A DNA stretch of 64,000 nt from Phenylobacterium sp. NIBR 498073 (GTDB lineage Bacteria; Pseudomonadota; Alphaproteobacteria; Caulobacterales; Caulobacteraceae): positions 310,001 to 374,000 of the forward strand of contig NZ_CP114599.1 of NCBI RefSeq assembly GCF_027286305.1. Direction: 5' to 3'. The notes beneath the pieces are model-generated. The model ran no database searches. It was given only the letters and a program-made list of their open reading frames with translations, and was not told the origin of the DNA. How positions within the stretch are numbered: the stretch's first letter is position 1; the number at the start of each line of letters is the position of its first letter. Positions 10,720 to 23,462 of this stretch are shown piece by piece. The position numbers and the translations under genes were made by a program.

Positions 10720-11580
10720 ATGGAAACGCCCGAAATCCTCACCGAGACCCTGGCCCTCGAACGTATCGAGGTGAACACCTTCCGCGGCGTTTCGCCCGAG
10801 GACGGACCGGGCCGGATCTTCGGCGGCCAGGTGATCGCCCAGTCGCTGCTGGCGGCCTATGAGACGGTCGAGGAGCGGATCTGCCACTCCCTGCACTGCT
10901 ACTTCATCCGACCGGGCGACCCGCGGATCCCGATCCTGTTCGAGGTCGACCGCTCGCGCGACGGCGGCACCTTCACCACCCGCCGGGTGATCGCGGTGCA
11001 GAACGGCAAGCAGATCTTCAACCTCGCCGCCTCGTTCCAGGTCGCCGAAGACGGCTTCGAGCACCAGGCGCCGATGCCGGCCGTGCGTAGCGCGGGCGAC
11101 ATGGCGCAGGAGGCCGAGGCCCACAAGAGGGCCGTGCTGGACGGCATGAGCGAAGAGATGCGCCGGATGATGAACCGGCCGCGCCCGATCGAGATGGTCG
11201 GCCGCGACAACTACGGCTTCGGCCGCAAGCCCAAGCCGAGCGAGCCCAAGAGCGACACCTGGATGCGGGCGGTGGCCCCGATCGGCGACGACGCGCGCAT
11301 GCACCAAGTGATCCTGGCCTACGCCTCGGACATGAATCTCTTGTCGACCGCGATGCGCCCGCACGGGGTGGCCTGGCAGACGCCGGGCCTGCAGTCGGCC
11401 AGCCTCGACCACGCGATGTGGTTCCACAAGGCTTCGAACTTCAACGACTGGCACCTCTACACCCAGGACAGCCCCAGCGCCTCGGGCGGCCGCGGCTTCG
11501 TGCGCGGCGCGATCTACGGCCAGGACGGGACGCTTGTCGCCTCGGTGGCCCAGGAAGGCCTGATGCGGATGAAGAAGTAG
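10720..11580 (+). CDS. tesB: Acyl-CoA thioesterase II
   Basis: Double hot-dog acyl-CoA thioesterase of 286 residues, the TesB size. GRIFGGQVIAQSLLAA and HSLHCYFIRPGDP are the N-terminal hot-dog signatures; the C-terminal domain carries ASLDHAMWFHK with the catalytic aspartate, and GLMR at the end. It releases free fatty acids from medium- and long-chain acyl-CoA in the cytoplasm. It is divergent from trmD across a 190-base gap in which I see no regulatory element I would defend. It may be co-transcribed with the TPR gene 80 bases downstream. Confidence 0.95.
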   Translation: METPEILTETLALERIEVNTFRGVSPEDGPGRIFGGQVIAQSLLAAYETVEERICHSLHCYFIRPGDPRIPILFEVDRSRDGGTFTTRRVIAVQNGKQIFNLAASFQVAEDGFEHQAPMPAVRSAGDMAQEAEAHKRAVLDGMSEEMRRMMNRPRPIEMVGRDNYGFGRKPKPSEPKSDTWMRAVAPIGDDARMHQVILAYASDMNLLSTAMRPHGVAWQTPGLQSASLDHAMWFHKASNFNDWHLYTQDSPSASGGRGFVRGAIYGQDGTLVASVAQEGLMRMKK

Positions 11581-11661
11581 TCCCAAATGGCGGCGAGCTC
11601 GCGCTTGCCGCCTTTGTTTTCCGACTGTTAGGCTCGGCGCTTCCTCGGAGGGGGCGTGCGA

Positions 11662-13827
11662 GTGTTCGGACAGTTCCTCAGTGAGTTGAAGCGTCGAAAC
11701 GTCATTCGTGTAGCTGCGCTCTATACGGTGACCGCCTGGGGGATTTTCCAGGTCGCCAAGACGATCTTCGAGACCCTCGATTTTCCCAAGTGGACCAGCC
11801 AGGCGGCCCTGGTGGTGCTCGCGCTCGGCCTGCCCATCACCGCGATCATCGCCTGGGCGTTCGAACGCGCGCCGGACGGAAGCATTCACCGCACGACCCT
11901 GCCCGAAGGCGAGGAGGCCCCGCCGAGGACGGGGCTGACCCGGATGGACGTCATGCTGCTGGGCGGCATGGGCCTGGTGCTCGGGGTGACCGCGGCCACG
12001 GTCAGCGGGGTGATGCGCGGCGGGCCGCTGCAGATGCTGGGCGGACCGCCAGACAAGTCGGTGGCGGTGCTGCCGTTCACGACCTTCAGCCGGGCGCAGG
12101 ACGCCGAGTATTTCGCCGACGGCCTGACCGAGGAGGTGATCAACAGCCTGGCTCAGTCGCCGGAGCTGAAGGTCGCCGGCCGCACCTCCAGCTTCTATTT
12201 CAAGGGCAAGAACCAGGACCTGCGCGAGGTCGGCAAGAAGTTGGGCGTCGCGCACGTGGTCGAGGGCAGCGTGCGGCGCGAGGGCGATCGCCTGCGCGTC
12301 ACCTGCCAGCTGGTCGCCTGCAAGGACGGCTTCCACCTGTGGTCGGAGACCTATGACCGCCAGATGATCGACGCCCTCGCCCTGCAGACCGAGATCGGCG
12401 AAGCGGTGGCCGAGGCGATGAAGGTCAAGCTGGCCCTGCGCGGCGCGCGGCCCGGCGGGGAGCCGCGGAACCCGGACGCCTACGCCCTGCAGCTCACCTC
12501 GATGGCGCAGCTGCGCCGCCAGGATCCGGAGTCGCTGAAGCAGGCGCGGACGGGGTTCGAAAAACTGATGGACCTGGAGCCGCGGAACGCCGCGGCCTTC
12601 GCCGGCTACGCCCAGGCGACGATGGTGCTGGCCCAGCAGGGCCTGTCGATGGACATAGGCGAGGCCGGCCGTGTCGCGCAGGGGGCGATCGACAAGGCGG
12701 TGCAGCTCGATCCGGAGTCGCCGGACGTCTGGATGGCCAAGGCGATGATCGCCCGCGTGCAGAGCATCCGGATCGGCGGTCCCCAGTACGAGAAGGCGTT
12801 CGACGAGGCCATCGCCCGCACCCTGAAGCTGGCCCCTAACAAGCCCGAGGCGCTGAGCGCCAAGGCCTCGCGGCTGAATGACCTGGGCCAGTCGGAGCAG
12901 GCGGTGGTGTTCGGGCGCAAGGCCCTGACCCTCGATCCGCTGAACCGCTCGACGATCATGACCTACGGCAAGGCGCTGATGAACATCGGCCAGCTGGACG
13001 AGTCCGAGCGCCAGTTCCATTCGGCCACCGAGCTCTACCCCGACTACGAACAGGCCAAGTACCAGCTGGCCATGGTGCTGACCGAGAAGGGCCGGTTCGA
13101 TGAGGCCGAGCCGTGGCTGAAGGCGATCGCCGACGGCCAGGACCCATTCATCTCGCTCCAGACCTCATGGGTCTACATGAACCTCGGCCTGCGTGACGAC
13201 GCCGATGCGGTGCTCCGGGCGATCAGCGAGTCGCCAGCCAAGGAGCTGGGAGAGATCACGATCCTCTGCAATCGCGGCGACTGGCCAGGCGCGCTGGCCA
13301 TGGGCCGTTCGCTGATGGCCAAGGACGACGAGCCGTTCTGGCCGATGGTGGTGTTCCAAACCTCGGTGATGACCGGCAAGTACGCCGAGGGCGTCGCGGC
13401 GCTGAAGAAGCTGCGACCGGACATCTTCTCGCCGGAGCCGGCGGTGACCGGGCTGGACCTGGCCATGCCGACCGTGGCGGCGCATGCGCTGAACCGAACG
13501 GGCGACCGGGCGCAGGCCAAGCGGCTGCTGGACGAGGTGCTGAAGGTGACCGCGCCGACACCGGGGCAACGGCCGCCGAACGACTGGCTCGTCGCCCGGG
13601 CCAAGGTGTTCGCCGAGAAGGGCATGCGGGCCGAGGCGATCGCGGCGCTGGAGAGCGCCTATCAGAACGGCTGGCGCGGCATCTTCCTGTGGGACGAGAG
13701 CCTGTGGCTCGACCAGCAGCCGAACCTGGCGGCGCTGCGCGAAGATCCGGCGATCCAGGCGCTGATGGCCAAGGCGCGGGCCGACCTCGCGCGGCAGCGC
13801 GAGGCGGTGCTGGCCCAGCGGGCCTGA
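11662..13827 (+). CDS. Membrane TPR protein with TolB/FlgO-like domain (adenylate cyclase-associated type)
   Basis: Protein of about 721 residues of the type often annotated as adenylate cyclase or TPR protein, but without a cyclase domain. It opens with a conserved FGQFLSELKRRNVIRVAALY segment, two hydrophobic helices (about residues 15-35 and 50-70), a linker, and a third hydrophobic helix at about residue 95-115. A FlgO/TolB-N-like domain follows (SVAVLPFTTFS, then FADGLTEEVINSLAQ, HVVEGSVRREGDRLRV, FHLWSETYDR), and the remaining 400 residues are TPR-like helices. GTG at 11662 lies 10 bases after GGAGG at 11647-11651; the GTG at 11656 is too close. It is probably a membrane-anchored scaffold; partners are unknown. 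Confidence 0.82.
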   Translation: MFGQFLSELKRRNVIRVAALYTVTAWGIFQVAKTIFETLDFPKWTSQAALVVLALGLPITAIIAWAFERAPDGSIHRTTLPEGEEAPPRTGLTRMDVMLLGGMGLVLGVTAATVSGVMRGGPLQMLGGPPDKSVAVLPFTTFSRAQDAEYFADGLTEEVINSLAQSPELKVAGRTSSFYFKGKNQDLREVGKKLGVAHVVEGSVRREGDRLRVTCQLVACKDGFHLWSETYDRQMIDALALQTEIGEAVAEAMKVKLALRGARPGGEPRNPDAYALQLTSMAQLRRQDPESLKQARTGFEKLMDLEPRNAAAFAGYAQATMVLAQQGLSMDIGEAGRVAQGAIDKAVQLDPESPDVWMAKAMIARVQSIRIGGPQYEKAFDEAIARTLKLAPNKPEALSAKASRLNDLGQSEQAVVFGRKALTLDPLNRSTIMTYGKALMNIGQLDESERQFHSATELYPDYEQAKYQLAMVLTEKGRFDEAEPWLKAIADGQDPFISLQTSWVYMNLGLRDDADAVLRAISESPAKELGEITILCNRGDWPGALAMGRSLMAKDDEPFWPMVVFQTSVMTGKYAEGVAALKKLRPDIFSPEPAVTGLDLAMPTVAAHALNRTGDRAQAKRLLDEVLKVTAPTPGQRPPNDWLVARAKVFAEKGMRAEAIAALESAYQNGWRGIFLWDESLWLDQQPNLAALREDPAIQALMAKARADLARQREAVLAQRA

Positions 13828-13837
13828 CCGCCGCGGC

Positions 13838-14215
13838 TCAGGACGCCGGCTGCAGCGGGCGCGTGTAGGTGGCGAGGTCGAAGTAGTCGCGCCAGACCTT
13901 GATCTTGCCGTCCTGCATCTCGAATACGCCGCAGCATGGCAGGTCGACGGCGGTTTCCCCGACCATGGTGCGGTCCAGCCGCTCGGCGATCACCACGTCG
14001 CCGCGCGAGATCAGGTTGAGCACGTCCCACTGGGTCGACGTCCAGCCGCGCACGAACCCGGCGATGAAGGCGCGCAGGTTCTCGCGGCCTGTGACCGGCC
14101 GGGTGGGCATGTTGTAGTAGGTGCCGTCGTCGGTGAAGAAGCCGGTCAGCTCATCGGGGTCGAGCCGCGACCAGGCCGCGATAAAGTCGCGAATGGTCTG
14201 TTCGTTCTGGTCCAT
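13838..14215 (-). CDS. Limonene-1,2-epoxide hydrolase-like SnoaL/NTF2-fold protein
   Basis: NTF2-fold protein of 125 residues closely resembling limonene-1,2-epoxide hydrolases. All five residues of that active site appear to be present: Y33 and N35 (YYN), R79 and D81 (RLD), and D110 (WRDYFD). In the family the Asp-Arg-Asp triad activates water for one-step epoxide opening. The length fits the SnoaL-type core without extensions. It lies 62 bases downstream of rimM on the same strand and ends 11 bases from the convergent TPR gene. The true substrate is unknown; limonene itself is not implied. Confidence 0.8.
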   Translation of the reverse strand: MDQNEQTIRDFIAAWSRLDPDELTGFFTDDGTYYNMPTRPVTGRENLRAFIAGFVRGWTSTQWDVLNLISRGDVVIAERLDRTMVGETAVDLPCCGVFEMQDGKIKVWRDYFDLATYTRPLQPAS

Positions 14216-14278
14216 GGTCGCTCTCCCCGACTGGTTGTTTGGTGCAACCTAGCCTTTTGCTTGGGCGGAGCGCCAGGG

Positions 14279-14821
14279 TCAGTCTTCCTCGCGGCCTTCG
14301 TTCGGGTCGGCCTCAATGACCGGCGGCGGCTCGGCGATCAGCCTGCCCTCGGCGATGCGGACTTCCGGCACCGCCTCGCGCGTGAAGGGCAGCCACCAGC
14401 TGGCCCCGGCCTTCGGCTGAATCTCGAGCAGGTCGCCGGCGCCGAAGTCCTGGACGGTCTTGACCTTGCCCAGCAGCTCGCCGGCCGCGGTCTCGACAGC
14501 GAGGCCGATGAGGTCGGCGAGATAGAACTCGTCCTCGTCGGTCGGCGGCAGGCTTTCGCGGGAAATGTAGAGCTTGAGGCCGCGTAGGGCTTCAGCAGCG
14601 TTGCGGTCGTCCACGCCCTTGAGGCGGGCGACGATCCCGCCCTTGGTCGGGCGGGCCGAGGCGATGGTCAGGGCGGGCGAGCCGTCCTGACGCATCAAGG
14701 TCTTGTAGTTCGCCAGGGCCATGGGGTCGGCGGTGAAGGTGGTGACCTTCACCTCGCCGCGTACGCCATGGGCGGCGCCGACCTGGGCGACGAAAATCAG
14801 ATTGTGCGTTTCGTCGCCCAT
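14279..14821 (-). CDS. rimM: 16S rRNA processing protein RimM
   Basis: Ribosome maturation factor of 180 residues that binds S19 and helps assemble the 30S head. The N-terminal FVAQVGAAHGVRGEVKVTTF is the RimM domain signature; the C-terminal PRC-barrel begins near DEFYLADLIGLAV and ends near WWLPFTREAVPEVRI. The acidic tail after IEADPNEGREED is short. It starts 12 bases after the rpsP stop, so it is co-transcribed and probably coupled with it. In most bacteria trmD would come next; here the strand changes after one more gene. Confidence 0.96.
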   Translation of the reverse strand: MGDETHNLIFVAQVGAAHGVRGEVKVTTFTADPMALANYKTLMRQDGSPALTIASARPTKGGIVARLKGVDDRNAAEALRGLKLYISRESLPPTDEDEFYLADLIGLAVETAAGELLGKVKTVQDFGAGDLLEIQPKAGASWWLPFTREAVPEVRIAEGRLIAEPPPVIEADPNEGREED

Positions 14822-14833
14822 GTCGGGTTCGAG

Positions 14834-15298
14834 TTAGCCTTCGGTTTGTTCCGGGGCGGCTTCTTCAGCGGCCGGAGCTTCGGCGGCCGGGGCTTCCTCA
14901 GCCGGAGCGGCTTCCGGTTCCGGAGCCGGCTGGGCGGCGGCTTCGGCAGCGGCGGCGGCGCGGTCGGCTTCGCGTTGAGCGCGCTCTTCAGCGCGTTCCT
15001 TGGCCTTGCGGCCCGGCTCGGCCTTGTTCGGGTTGTTGCCGGCTTGCCACTTCACCAGGCCTTCGTTGGCCAGGAAGCGGGCGACGCGGTCGGTCGGCTG
15101 GGCGCCCTTGGCGAGCCACGCCTGGATCGACTCGACCTTCAGGGTGACGCGCGCCGGGTCGTCCTTCTTGAGCATCGGGTTGTAGGCGCCGACCTTCTCG
15201 ATGAAGCGGCCGTCACGCGGCGAGTGCGAGTCGGCGATGACGATGTTGTAGTAGGGGCGCTTCTTGGCGCCGCCACGGGCGAGACGAATCTTGAGCAT
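14834..15298 (-). CDS. rpsP: 30S ribosomal protein S16 with long C-terminal extension
   Basis: Ribosomal protein S16. Residues 1 to about 85 are the complete S16 core ([20 protein letters not shown], then [13 protein letters not shown] and [17 protein letters not shown]). The protein continues for about 70 more residues of alanine-, glutamate- and proline-rich low complexity, giving 154 residues against 80 to 90 in most bacteria. Long S16 tails are common in Caulobacterales and related groups but their role is not established. It follows ffh by 20 bases and precedes rimM by 12 bases in the same operon. Confidence 0.97.
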   Translation of the reverse strand: MLKIRLARGGAKKRPYYNIVIADSHSPRDGRFIEKVGAYNPMLKKDDPARVTLKVESIQAWLAKGAQPTDRVARFLANEGLVKWQAGNNPNKAEPGRKAKERAEERAQREADRAAAAAEAAAQPAPEPEAAPAEEAPAAEAPAAEEAAPEQTEG

Positions 15299-15318
15299 GG
15301 GTTAGTCCTTTGTAAGCT

Positions 15319-16848
15319 CTAGGATTTCTTGAATGGGTTGAAGCCCGGCGGCAGATTGCCGAGGCCAGGAAGCTTCGGGCCGCCGGGAGCGCCGAGGCCG
15401 GGCAGACCGCCCCCTTGGCTCGCCAGCTTGCCGAGTTCTTCCAGTTGTTTGGGATCGGGGGCCGGCATCTTGCCGCCGCCCAGGGCCTTGAGACGGTCCA
15501 TGCCGCCGCCGCCCATCATACCGGCCATGCGGGCGAAGCCCTTGCCGCCGTCTCGGCTCATCATCTTGAAGGCGTCGGCCATCTGGCGATGCTGCTTCAG
15601 GAGCCGGTTGATCTCGGCCACATCGACCCCGGCGCCGGCGGCGATGCGGCGCTTGCGCGAGGCCTGCAGGATGTCGGGCTTCTTGCGCTCGGCCTTGGTC
15701 ATCGAGGAGATGATCGCCATCTGGCGGTCGATCATCTTGTCGGAGACATTGGCTTCCGAGAGCTGCTTCTTGACCTTCTGGACGCCCGGCAGCAGGCCCA
15801 TCAGGCCTTCCATGCCGCCCATCCGCTTCATCTGATTGAACTGCTCGGCCATCATGTCGAGGTCGAACTGTCCCTTGGCCAGCTTCTTGGCCATGGCCTC
15901 GGTCTTGGCCACGTCCAGGTCCTGGGCGGCCTTCTCGACCAGGGCGACGACGTCGCCCTGACCCAGGATGCGGCCGGCCACGCGGCGGGCGTCGAAGACG
16001 TCGAGGCCTTCGATCTTTTCCGAGACGCCGAGGAACTTGATCGGCAGGCCGGTGACCGCGCGCATCGACAGGGCCGCGCCGCCGCGGCCGTCGCCGTCGG
16101 CCCGCGTCAGCACCAGGCCGGTCAGCGGCAGGCGCTCGTGGAAGGCGGTGGCGGTGCGCACCGCGTCCTGGCCGGTCAGGCTGTCGGCGACCAGCAGGGT
16201 CTCGGTCGGGCTGGCGATCTTCGCGATCTCGGCCGCCTCGGCCATCATCGCTTCGTCGATGGTGGTGCGGCCGGCGGTGTCGAGGATGACGACGTCGAAG
16301 CCCTGCAGCTTGGCTGCGGACATGGCCCGGCGGGCGATGTCGGGCGCCGACTGGCCGGCGACGATCGGCAGGCTCTCGACCCCGGCCTGCTTGGCCAGCA
16401 GGGCCAGCTGCTCCATGGCGGCCGGGCGGCGGGTGTCGAGCGAGGCCAGCAGGACCTTCTTGCGGTCCTTGGCCAGCTTCAGCGCCAGCTTGCCGGCGGT
16501 GGTGGTCTTACCCGAGCCCTGCAGGCCGGCCATCATGATGACCGTCGGCGGGTTGAGCGCGAGGTTCAGGCCCTCGGCGACATCTCCGCCCAGCATCTCG
16601 ACCAGGCCGTCATAGGTGATCTTCACCACCTGGTCGGCGGGGCGGATCGAGCGGATCACCTCCTCGCCGGCGGCCCGTTCCTTGGCCTTGGAGATGAACT
16701 CGCGGACGACGGGCAGGGCGACGTCGGCCTCGAGCAAGGCGACACGCACCTCGCGCAGGGCTTCGTCGATGTCCTTTTCCGAGAGCACGCCCCGCCCGGA
16801 GAGGCGGTCGAAGACCCCGGAAAGCCGATCTGTCAGTGCGTCAAACAC
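15319..16848 (-). CDS. ffh: Signal recognition particle protein Ffh
   Basis: SRP54 GTPase of 509 residues, which binds signal sequences and SRP RNA and delivers ribosomes to FtsY at the membrane. The N domain covers roughly residues 1-85; the G domain shows GLQGSGKTTTAGKLA (P-loop), DTRRPAAMEQL, DTAGRTTIDE and TRADGDGRGG; the M domain is methionine-rich with RKRRIAAGAGVDVAEINRLL. The end is the glycine/methionine-rich tail often seen in alphaproteobacteria. It leads the ffh-rpsP-rimM operon. I looked for the SRP RNA gene in the 221 bases upstream and did not find it. Confidence 0.98.
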   Translation of the reverse strand: MFDALTDRLSGVFDRLSGRGVLSEKDIDEALREVRVALLEADVALPVVREFISKAKERAAGEEVIRSIRPADQVVKITYDGLVEMLGGDVAEGLNLALNPPTVIMMAGLQGSGKTTTAGKLALKLAKDRKKVLLASLDTRRPAAMEQLALLAKQAGVESLPIVAGQSAPDIARRAMSAAKLQGFDVVILDTAGRTTIDEAMMAEAAEIAKIASPTETLLVADSLTGQDAVRTATAFHERLPLTGLVLTRADGDGRGGAALSMRAVTGLPIKFLGVSEKIEGLDVFDARRVAGRILGQGDVVALVEKAAQDLDVAKTEAMAKKLAKGQFDLDMMAEQFNQMKRMGGMEGLMGLLPGVQKVKKQLSEANVSDKMIDRQMAIISSMTKAERKKPDILQASRKRRIAAGAGVDVAEINRLLKQHRQMADAFKMMSRDGGKGFARMAGMMGGGGMDRLKALGGGKMPAPDPKQLEELGKLASQGGGLPGLGAPGGPKLPGLGNLPPGFNPFKKS

Positions 16849-17069
16849 GCGAGACTCCTATAGGCCCAAACGCAATCGACCCCCGTGGACGATCACGTCG
16901 ACGGGGGGCCTCGCCGCCCTCGTCCCACATAAGTCGTGGGGGTCGTGGCGGTGGAGGGCGCGAATGCTATGCGCCAGAAGGGGGCGCTTATGCCCCTGTG
17001 GATGCTTTAGGTCAAGGATTTGAAGGGGCGACGCCACGCATTGCGTGGGGGCGCCGCCCGCATGCAGGG

Positions 17070-17888
17070 TTAGCCCTGCACCACCCACTGGCCGTCGGCG
17101 CCCTTGCAGGCGGTGTGGCGCGAGGTTTCCGGCGCGCCGCTCGGGGTGCGGATGGTCTGATCGAAGGTGCGGCAGACTGAATTGCCGCCGGCGTATTGGT
17201 TGCCGCCGGCCGGGCGCACCACGGTGTCGGACACGTAACCGATCGCCTGGCCGTCGCGGCCGGCCAGCAGCCAGGGCGTGCCGCTGACCCGGGCCAGGGC
17301 GTCGAAGCTCTGGCCGCCCGACAGCTTGCCGACGACCGGCGCGGAGGTGGTCGGCCGGGCGCGGATGTTGACGGCCTTGGGCGCGGTGTAGGGACCGGAG
17401 GCGGCCTCGTAGGCGCCCGCCGGCTCGACGCCGCTCGCGAACCGCAGGCCGCTGAGCGAGACCGGCCGACCGCCGCCATTGCCTCCGCCGTTCGAGGTCG
17501 AGACCACGCGGACGTCGCCCGAGGCGCCGGTCTCGCTGTTGGACCACGATTGCGAGCCGCCGCGGTCGAGCGCGTACTGGGTGGCGGCCTGGGCCTTCTG
17601 CTGGTCGCTGCGCTGCATCCGGCAGCCGATGTACGAGCCGGCCGCCGCGCCGGCCGCGGCGCCGAGCACGGTGCCGAGGGTGCGTTCGTTCTTGGCGAGG
17701 TTGCTGCCGACCACGCCGCCGACCAGGCCGCCGATCACCGCGCCGCCGGCCTGCTTGTTGCCGCCCGCGTCGCAGCCGAAGATCGAGGAGAGCGGGCTGC
17801 CCTGGCGCAGGGTCGGCTGGGCGCCGGCCGTGGCCGGAAGGGCGAGGGCGACGGCGACGACGGCCGCGGTGACTTGAGAAGGACGCAT
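17070..17888 (-). CDS. Exported glycine-zipper and SH3-domain protein
   Basis: Secreted or periplasmic protein of 272 residues. A signal peptide (to about residue 23, TAGAQ) is followed by a glycine-zipper segment with GGAVIGGLVGGVVGSNLA and GTVLGAAAGAAAGSYIG at about residues 47-90, as in 17-kDa surface antigen/Rz-like lipoproteins, although no lipobox cysteine is present at the signal cleavage site. An SH3-like domain (VNIRARPTTSAPVVGKLSGG) lies at about residues 175-235, and the C-terminal 40 residues have a cysteine pair (SVCRTF and TACKG) in a surface-antigen-like ending. Probable role: envelope-associated, perhaps peptidoglycan-binding. It is divergent from the amidohydrolase gene. Confidence 0.82.
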   Translation of the reverse strand: MRPSQVTAAVVAVALALPATAGAQPTLRQGSPLSSIFGCDAGGNKQAGGAVIGGLVGGVVGSNLAKNERTLGTVLGAAAGAAAGSYIGCRMQRSDQQKAQAATQYALDRGGSQSWSNSETGASGDVRVVSTSNGGGNGGGRPVSLSGLRFASGVEPAGAYEAASGPYTAPKAVNIRARPTTSAPVVGKLSGGQSFDALARVSGTPWLLAGRDGQAIGYVSDTVVRPAGGNQYAGGNSVCRTFDQTIRTPSGAPETSRHTACKGADGQWVVQG

Positions 17889-18107
17889 GACGGGTTTCCT
17901 GGAGGACGGGTCGGGGCCCCGGAGCGGGGCGAACAAGCTGCGCCGCAAAAATGCGCCTGCACGGGGTTCCGTTCCATACCCGGCGGCAATCAAAAATCGT
18001 ATCGGCCCGCCGGCCGGCTGCCGCCACGGCGCCCTTGACCTGACCCCCTGGGCGGGCGGGTAATCGCCGCCGAGCCTCGGAGACAAGACGGCATAAGGGA
18101 GAGCGCC

Positions 18108-19847
<1,740 letters not shown>

Positions 19848-19886
19848 CGCTTTGGCCTGAGCGCCGACGCAGGCCATAAGCCCCGG

Positions 19887-21751
<1,865 letters not shown>

Positions 21752-21755
<4 letters not shown>

Positions 21756-22621
21756 GCCGGCTGCAGGAAGACGTAGCGCTGGTAGGGATCGGCCAGCGCC
21801 CAGTCGGAGCCGGCGATCTTCCAGTCCGGATAGTTGGCGGTGATGAAGTCGAGGGTCATCGAGGTGTCGCCGTAGGTCGCTTCGCCCTCGACGGTGTCGC
21901 GCTGGTGCGGGACGAAGGCGAAGCCGTCGCGGGCGTGCAGCTCCTTGTAGGTCTCGGCCTTGTCGGCGTAGTCGGGATTGACGTCCCAGTACTCGGGCGC
22001 GCGGATGGTGATGGCCAGCAGGCCGTCGTCGGCGATGTGCCGGCGCAGGGCGCCCAGGGCCGCATCGGTGGCCGAGCGCGAGGTGTGGGTGAACACCGAG
22101 AAGGCGAAGGCGACGTCGATCGAGCGTTCAGGCGCTGGCAGCGACTTGGGCAGGTAGTCCGACTGCGCCAGATTGCCGATCAGCCCCGCCTCGCGGCATA
22201 GGTCGACGGCGAAGTCCCACGGGTCCATCGCCCAGATGCTGGTCGGGTCGGTGTAGTAGTACATCATCCGCGTGATGCGCCCGTAGCCGCAGCCGTAGTC
22301 GAGGACGCGGGCCTGGGAGAGCGAGCGGTTGCGGACGGCGGCGTAGTTATAGGCCAGGGCGCGGACGAAGCTGACCGTCTCGCGCAGCAGGGTCAGGCCG
22401 GCGTTGCCGGTGAAGTTGCGTTGGGTCTCGTCGCTGGCCATGCGCGGCAGCAGGGCCGACAGGTGCGGCAGGTCCTCGCGCGGCAGGTCGATGATCAGCA
22501 TCCCGAAGGCGTCGAGCGAGAGCGTGGCGCGCAGCTGGGCCAGCACCTGATCCACGCCGGCCCCGGAGGCGGCGAGAGTTTCGGCGGCGGCGACCGCCTT
22601 GGCGTCGTCGGGAGGCAACAT
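21752..22621 (-). CDS. Class I SAM-dependent methyltransferase
   Basis: Methyltransferase of 289 residues. The SAM-binding motif I is ARVLDYGCGYGRITRMM near residue 105-120, and the motif II/post-I region is IWAMDPWDFAVDL; FAFSVFTHTS matches motif IV of the Methyltransf_11/23 type. The N-terminal 100 residues form an additional helical domain without a clear match. It is divergent from the cytidylyltransferase gene and so may belong to the nonulosonic-acid block, perhaps modifying the sugar or a nucleotide-linked intermediate. Substrate unknown. Its stop lies within the CTAG shared with recQ. Confidence 0.82.
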
Positions 22622-22756
22622 GAGTGACTACCTAAGCGAGAAGGAGGAGGGTTCCATAGCGCTGTCCGCGTCCTGTTGGCTACCCGCCCGGGCCCGCACG
22701 GTTAAGACCGGCGAAAGGCTCTGGCCCTAACCTCGCGCCAGTCGAGGGGAACGGGC

Positions 22757-23452
22757 ATGGCGATCGCGATCCTGCAGGCGCGGATGAGTTCTTCGCGGCT
22801 GCCGGGCAAGGTGATGAAGCCGCTGGCGGGACGGCCGATGGTCGAACGCCAGCTCGAACGCCTGCGCCGCTGCAAGACCCTGAGCCGCCTCGTCGTGGCG
22901 ACCAGCGACGATCCCAGCGACGACGCGCTGGCGAGCTTCCTTGCGGACATCGGCGTCGAGGTCCATCGCGGGCCGCTGGCCGACGTGCTGGGCCGCTATG
23001 TCGGGGCTATCGAGACGCTGGGGATCAGCGGCCAGGTCGTGCGGCTGACCGCCGACTGCCCGCTGGCCGACCCGGGCGTGATCGACGATTGCGTTCGGCT
23101 GCAGGCCAGCCTGGGTGTCGACTACTGCTCGAACGGCCGCAACCGCACCTATCCGCGCGGGCTGGACGTCGAGGTGTTCGATGCGCAGGACCTGCTGACC
23201 GCCGGGCGGCAGGCGACCGATCCCTATGACCGCGAGCACGTGACGCCGTTCCTCTATCGCCCCGGCGCGCCCTTCACCCAGGGCGAGCTGGTTCAAGACC
23301 GCGACGAGAGCGCACTGCGCTGGACCGTCGACACGCCCGAGGACTACGCCTTCGTCGAGAAGGTCTATGCGGCGCTCTATCCCACCAAGCCGGACTTCAC
23401 GTCCGACGACATCCGGGCCCTGCCCTTCTCCCACTTCGAACCTGACACCTAG
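22757..23452 (+). CDS. Cytidylyltransferase, SpsF/PseF-like
   Basis: Nucleotidyltransferase of 231 residues, SpsF (COG1861) type. The N-terminal AIAILQARMSSSRLPGKVMKP is the nucleotide-binding loop, followed by VVATSDDPSDD and VVRLTADCPLADP, which hold the metal-binding aspartate, and LRWTVDTPEDYAFV near the end. Given the Pse-associated methylase directly downstream and pseI nearby, it most likely makes CMP-pseudaminic acid or a related CMP-nonulosonate (the PseF step); SpsF proteins have other roles elsewhere, so this rests on context. The downstream gene starts 10 bases after its stop. Confidence 0.85.
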   Translation: MAIAILQARMSSSRLPGKVMKPLAGRPMVERQLERLRRCKTLSRLVVATSDDPSDDALASFLADIGVEVHRGPLADVLGRYVGAIETLGISGQVVRLTADCPLADPGVIDDCVRLQASLGVDYCSNGRNRTYPRGLDVEVFDAQDLLTAGRQATDPYDREHVTPFLYRPGAPFTQGELVQDRDESALRWTVDTPEDYAFVEKVYAALYPTKPDFTSDDIRALPFSHFEPDT

Positions 23453-23462
23453 GAGCCTTCCC

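Noticed and set aside
10669..13020. 783-residue minus-strand frame
   Set aside because: Antisense to tesB and the TPR gene; His/Arg/Leu-rich shadow composition.
16849..17069. Possible SRP RNA gene upstream of ffh
   Set aside because: The conserved GGAAGGAAGCAGCC-type apical loop is not present on either strand in this spacer.
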